A stretch of 64,000 bases of DNA. Source: an uncultured bacterium. GTDB lineage: Bacteria; Bacillota_I; Bacilli_A; RFN20; CAG-826. The notes below the pieces were generated by a model. It was not told the DNA's origin. It searched no databases and worked only from the letters and a program-made list of their open reading frames with translations. The stretch spans positions 91,502 to 155,501 of the forward strand of contig CASGAB010000001.1 of the NCBI GenBank assembly GCA_949299395.1. The letters run 5' to 3'. Both the position numbers and the translations under genes were made by a program. Below, piece by piece: positions 61,892-64,000 of the stretch; positions within the stretch are counted from its first letter, which is position 1, and each line of letters opens with the position of its first letter.

Positions 61892-62896
61892 TTAATATTC
61901 AACCGGTGGACGTAAATATTTCATTGCAAGCCACATTGCTCTAAAACCAAAGCACATGACGAATAACATTGACATATATTGGAAAGTTCCACCCATAATA
62001 TATCCAATAATTAAAGCAACAATTGCTGGAGATAATGTTGAATGGAAGGTAATACCCATGATTTGATAGAATTTTAAAGTTCTATTAGGGTTATTTTTAC
62101 CTCTTGCCATTAAGAAGAGAACTGGCACAACAATTAAAGTGATACCGCCATTAATTGCTAAACAAATTCCGGTATACATTCCAACTTGTTGACCTCTTAA
62201 ATCTAAATAACCATCATTAACAAAGCTATAAAGATTATTCATATAAGCAGATTTAACTTCTGTGATTGATAAGGAAGTATCAACGCCTTCTTTAATATAT
62301 TCTTTAAATGAAGGAATATCTTCCATATGGTTATATCCACCGCTTGCCATACCCATAGCTTGCATAGTGTTAGGGTTAACAATATAAATTTGGAAATAAT
62401 CTGTGCCAAAGAAGACTCTTGATTGTAAATTAGGGTTATTTTCAATAATTGAATTTGCTTGATCTGTAAAAGACATATTTCCTTCACGAGCATCGATAAA
62501 ATAGAAATCAATTCGATGGTTTGTTTGTTCAATTTCTTTTGTAAAGAAAGATTCGCTTCCTGCACTTGAACCAACAACTAATAATTCGTGATCAATAATT
62601 TGTAAATCAGGAGCTTCGCTATTATTAACATAATCATATAAACCTTCAGTTAAGATATCGTTATATTGATTGTTAATACCGGTTGATCCTTGACGAGTTG
62701 CTTCAGTTGTTAAGACTGGAATAACTGAAATAAATATTGATAAAAAGAAGATAAATATTGAAGAAATCCAGTGTCTAATACCAACTTCTTTAACAATTCC
62801 GTTATTAACTAATGTTTTTAAATAGAAAAATACTTTATTCCAATTGAAGGTTTTTGTTTTAGATTTTTTTACAACTTTTACGTTTTTATTTGCCAT
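61892..62896 (-). CDS. Membrane protein with an extracytoplasmic domain, unknown function
   Basis: A 334-residue protein. A basic N-terminus precedes TM1 (about 46-65). A soluble domain of about 170 residues (70-240) has LLVVGSSAGSESF and FFGTDYFQIYIVNPNTMQAM. Then come three hydrophobic segments: one at about 243-266 and two in the last 60 residues. The topology resembles DUF1189-type or ABC-like regulators, but I do not recognise it. It is convergent with secG and divergent from the NUDIX gene. The N-terminal half is Lys/Thr-rich. Confidence 0.65.
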   Translation of the reverse strand: MANKNVKVVKKSKTKTFNWNKVFFYLKTLVNNGIVKEVGIRHWISSIFIFFLSIFISVIPVLTTEATRQGSTGINNQYNDILTEGLYDYVNNSEAPDLQIIDHELLVVGSSAGSESFFTKEIEQTNHRIDFYFIDAREGNMSFTDQANSIIENNPNLQSRVFFGTDYFQIYIVNPNTMQAMGMASGGYNHMEDIPSFKEYIKEGVDTSLSITEVKSAYMNNLYSFVNDGYLDLRGQQVGMYTGICLAINGGITLIVVPVLFLMARGKNNPNRTLKFYQIMGITFHSTLSPAIVALIIGYIMGGTFQYMSMLFVMCFGFRAMWLAMKYLRPPVEY

Positions 62897-62962
62897 TACT
62901 TTTTACCTCAACGTCTAAATAGTATATACTATTTAGAATAATTTAGGTATAAAAATTTAAGT

Positions 62963-63361
62963 ATGGATAAGAAATATCAAAAATGTATTTTAACAAACAT
63001 GATTATGGTTTATAAAGGTGATAAGATTCTTGTTATGAACCGTGAAAAGAGTGATTGGCCCGGTTTAACTTTTCCAGGGGGCCATGTTGAAAACGATGAG
63101 ACTATTGAAGAAAGTGTTTATCGTGAAATAAAAGAAGAAACTGGTTTAACTTTAAAGTCAGTAAAATTTTGTGGAATAAAAGAGTGGAAATGGGAAGAAA
63201 CTAATAGATATATTGGTTTTTTGTATAAAAGCGATGATTTTGCTGGCAAAATTCATTCTTCAAAAGAAGGAAAAATATTTTGGATTGATAAAAAAGATAT
63301 CGATAAATATCCATTAAGCCAAGATTTCGATGAACTCTTTGAAATCATCGATAAAGCTTAA
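62963..63361 (+). CDS. NUDIX hydrolase, possible 8-oxo-dGTP diphosphatase
   Basis: A 132-residue NUDIX enzyme. The Nudix box is complete: GGHVENDETIEESVYREI followed by KEETGL. WPGLTFPGGHVE upstream is similar to MutX/YjhB types that clean the nucleotide pool. No Shine-Dalgarno is seen; TATAAA ends nine bases before the ATG. A promoter for tmRNA follows. Confidence 0.88.
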   Translation: MDKKYQKCILTNMIMVYKGDKILVMNREKSDWPGLTFPGGHVENDETIEESVYREIKEETGLTLKSVKFCGIKEWKWEETNRYIGFLYKSDDFAGKIHSSKEGKIFWIDKKDIDKYPLSQDFDELFEIIDKA

Positions 63362-63398
63362 AAATATCTATTTTGTCGCTATTTTAGCAATATTCTTA

Positions 63399-63427
63399 TT
63401 GAAAATAAGAAACTTATTACTTATAAT
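63399..63427 (+). promoter_or_regulatory. Promoter of ssrA
   Basis: TTGAAA (63399-63404) and TATAAT (63422-63427) are separated by 17 bases. The predicted start near 63434 lies 18 bases before the mature tmRNA 5' end. Confidence 0.85.
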
Positions 63428-63451
63428 TCTCTTACTCTTAAAGAGAAACTC

Positions 63452-63817
63452 GGGGATGTCTTGGTTTCGACAGGGGTTAATTTATCACTATATGCAGTGG
63501 GGTTGTGGCCTTAAACACTAAAAACAAATATCTGGCAACAGAAATACAAGATTAGCATTCGCTGCTTAGTCAGTAATCAATTTAATTTTTATTAGAATGC
63601 CGGAATAAAGTTCTTCGTTTCTTCTTATTGAACTTTTATTCCGAAGATAGTTAAGAAACTCGTTCAAATGACGATTATAAGTTTGAATTAAATTTAATAA
63701 TCTAGTGGTGTAAAGTTCGTAAAGATTGATAAACCATGAAATTTAAATCTTTACTAAACTGTAGAAGTAGTGGGGGATGATTCTTGGACCGGAGTTCAAT
63801 TCTCCGCATCTCCACCA
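63452..63817 (+). ncRNA. ssrA: Transfer-messenger RNA (tmRNA)
   Basis: Rescues stalled ribosomes with SmpB and tags the nascent peptide. The 5' GGGGATGTCTTGGTTTCGAC and the 3' GGAGTTCAATTCTCCGCATC-TCCACCA make the tRNA-like domain: seven acceptor pairs, the T-arm and an encoded CCA. The tag frame runs at 63534-63569, GGC AAC AGA AAT ACA AGA TTA GCA TTC GCT GCT TAG, giving (A)GNRNTRLAFAA. The tag ends in the AA that ClpXP recognises. A terminator follows. Confidence 0.95.
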
Positions 63818-63832
63818 AAAAAATGCGAATTT

Positions 63833-63855
63833 AGTGCCCATTTGGGCACTTTTAT
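63833..63855 (+). terminator. Intrinsic terminator after ssrA
   Basis: AGTGCCC pairs with GGGCACT around ATTT and is followed by TTTTATTTT. Confidence 0.85.
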
Positions 63856-63935
63856 TTTACTAAAACTCATTATTGTTATTTACATAATTTACAAATTAAG
63901 AGTATAAGTAAAAGATTTACATCCAAATTAAAATT

Positions 63936-63968
63936 TCCTACTTGAATAAAATCTTGTAGGATTTTTTT
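63936..63968 (+). promoter_or_regulatory. Terminator-like hairpin abutting a strong Shine-Dalgarno
   Basis: TCCTAC pairs with GTAGGA around 14 bases and is followed by seven T. The perfect site AAGGAGGTGA begins in the next bases (63969-63978). It may be an attenuator for the gene that starts at 63983. Confidence 0.45.
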
Positions 63969-63982
63969 AAGGAGGTGAACAA

Positions 63983-64000
63983 ATGGGAAAATATTTTAGT
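63983..64000 (+). CDS. Start of an unidentified gene, cut by the window edge
   Basis: Only six codons (MGKYFS) lie in the window. The start is supported by AAGGAGGTGA four bases before the ATG. The product is unknown. Confidence 0.6.

Noticed and set aside
1..64000. CRISPR arrays, prophage, insertion sequences, tRNA or rRNA genes
   Set aside because: I saw no regularly spaced direct repeats, transposase, integrase or phage structural genes, and no GC-rich cloverleaf apart from the tmRNA. The base and codon use is even along the window.

Overview
This 64 kb window is chromosomal DNA of a very AT-rich Gram-positive bacterium. The gene content is typical of Bacilli: comFA-comFC-secA-prfB, dnaX-ybaB-recR-tmk-holB, ricT-rsmI, prfA-prmC-tsaC-rpiB, RF1 plus a frameshifted RF2, and tmRNA. 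TGA is used as a stop (prmC ends in TGA, and RF2 is present), so this is the standard bacterial code and not the Mycoplasma code. The mix of genes suggests an uncultured, probably host-associated lineage near Erysipelotrichia and the Mollicutes relatives. That placement is inference from content, not a phylogeny. I see no prophage, insertion sequence, CRISPR array, tRNA or rRNA.

Layout. 1-12 kb: a truncated TPR-like gene, an enlarged MscL, a DegV protein, a decayed lipoprotein gene, the TldD/TldE protease pair, a KAP-like P-loop NTPase, L31, MetRS, an RlmD-type methyltransferase and two small enzymes. 12-16 kb: an operon of an Old Yellow Enzyme/dienoyl-CoA-reductase-like flavoenzyme and both subunits of aconitase X, followed by a structured convergent spacer. 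16-21.7 kb: a CAT-like acetyltransferase, a GH3 glycosidase, a DMT exporter, and an ECF S-component coupled to a uridine-kinase-like enzyme.

21.8-28 kb: a six-gene operon joining a TIM paralogue, a LarA-family protein, a NagB-family protein and an SsuABC-type ABC importer. Several key residues are changed in the LarA-like and NagB-like proteins. It looks like an undescribed catabolic pathway. 28-36 kb: a lipoprotein, a TauE exporter and an amino-sugar/glycolysis region (DeoR regulator, mutarotase-like protein, nagA, PFK, class II aldolase, ROK kinase). CTTTCG-type dyads suggest a local regulon of the DeoR protein.

36-45 kb: pyrG, an RluA-type synthase, a DUF1538 membrane protein with two PII-like proteins, rsmI, ricT, glyA and a GNAT. 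The 527-nt gap at 44658-45184 carries the best novelty candidate: a minus-strand noncoding RNA of about 370 nt. It has its own promoter, a 13-bp terminal helix and a set of nested helices. 45-64 kb is core replication, translation and secretion. It includes comFA, which seems to start at a non-canonical ATC behind a perfect Shine-Dalgarno, prfB with its programmed +1 frameshift, a UvrB with an altered tyrosine hairpin, and tmRNA. Several genes appear to have leaderless promoters placed directly after an intrinsic terminator.
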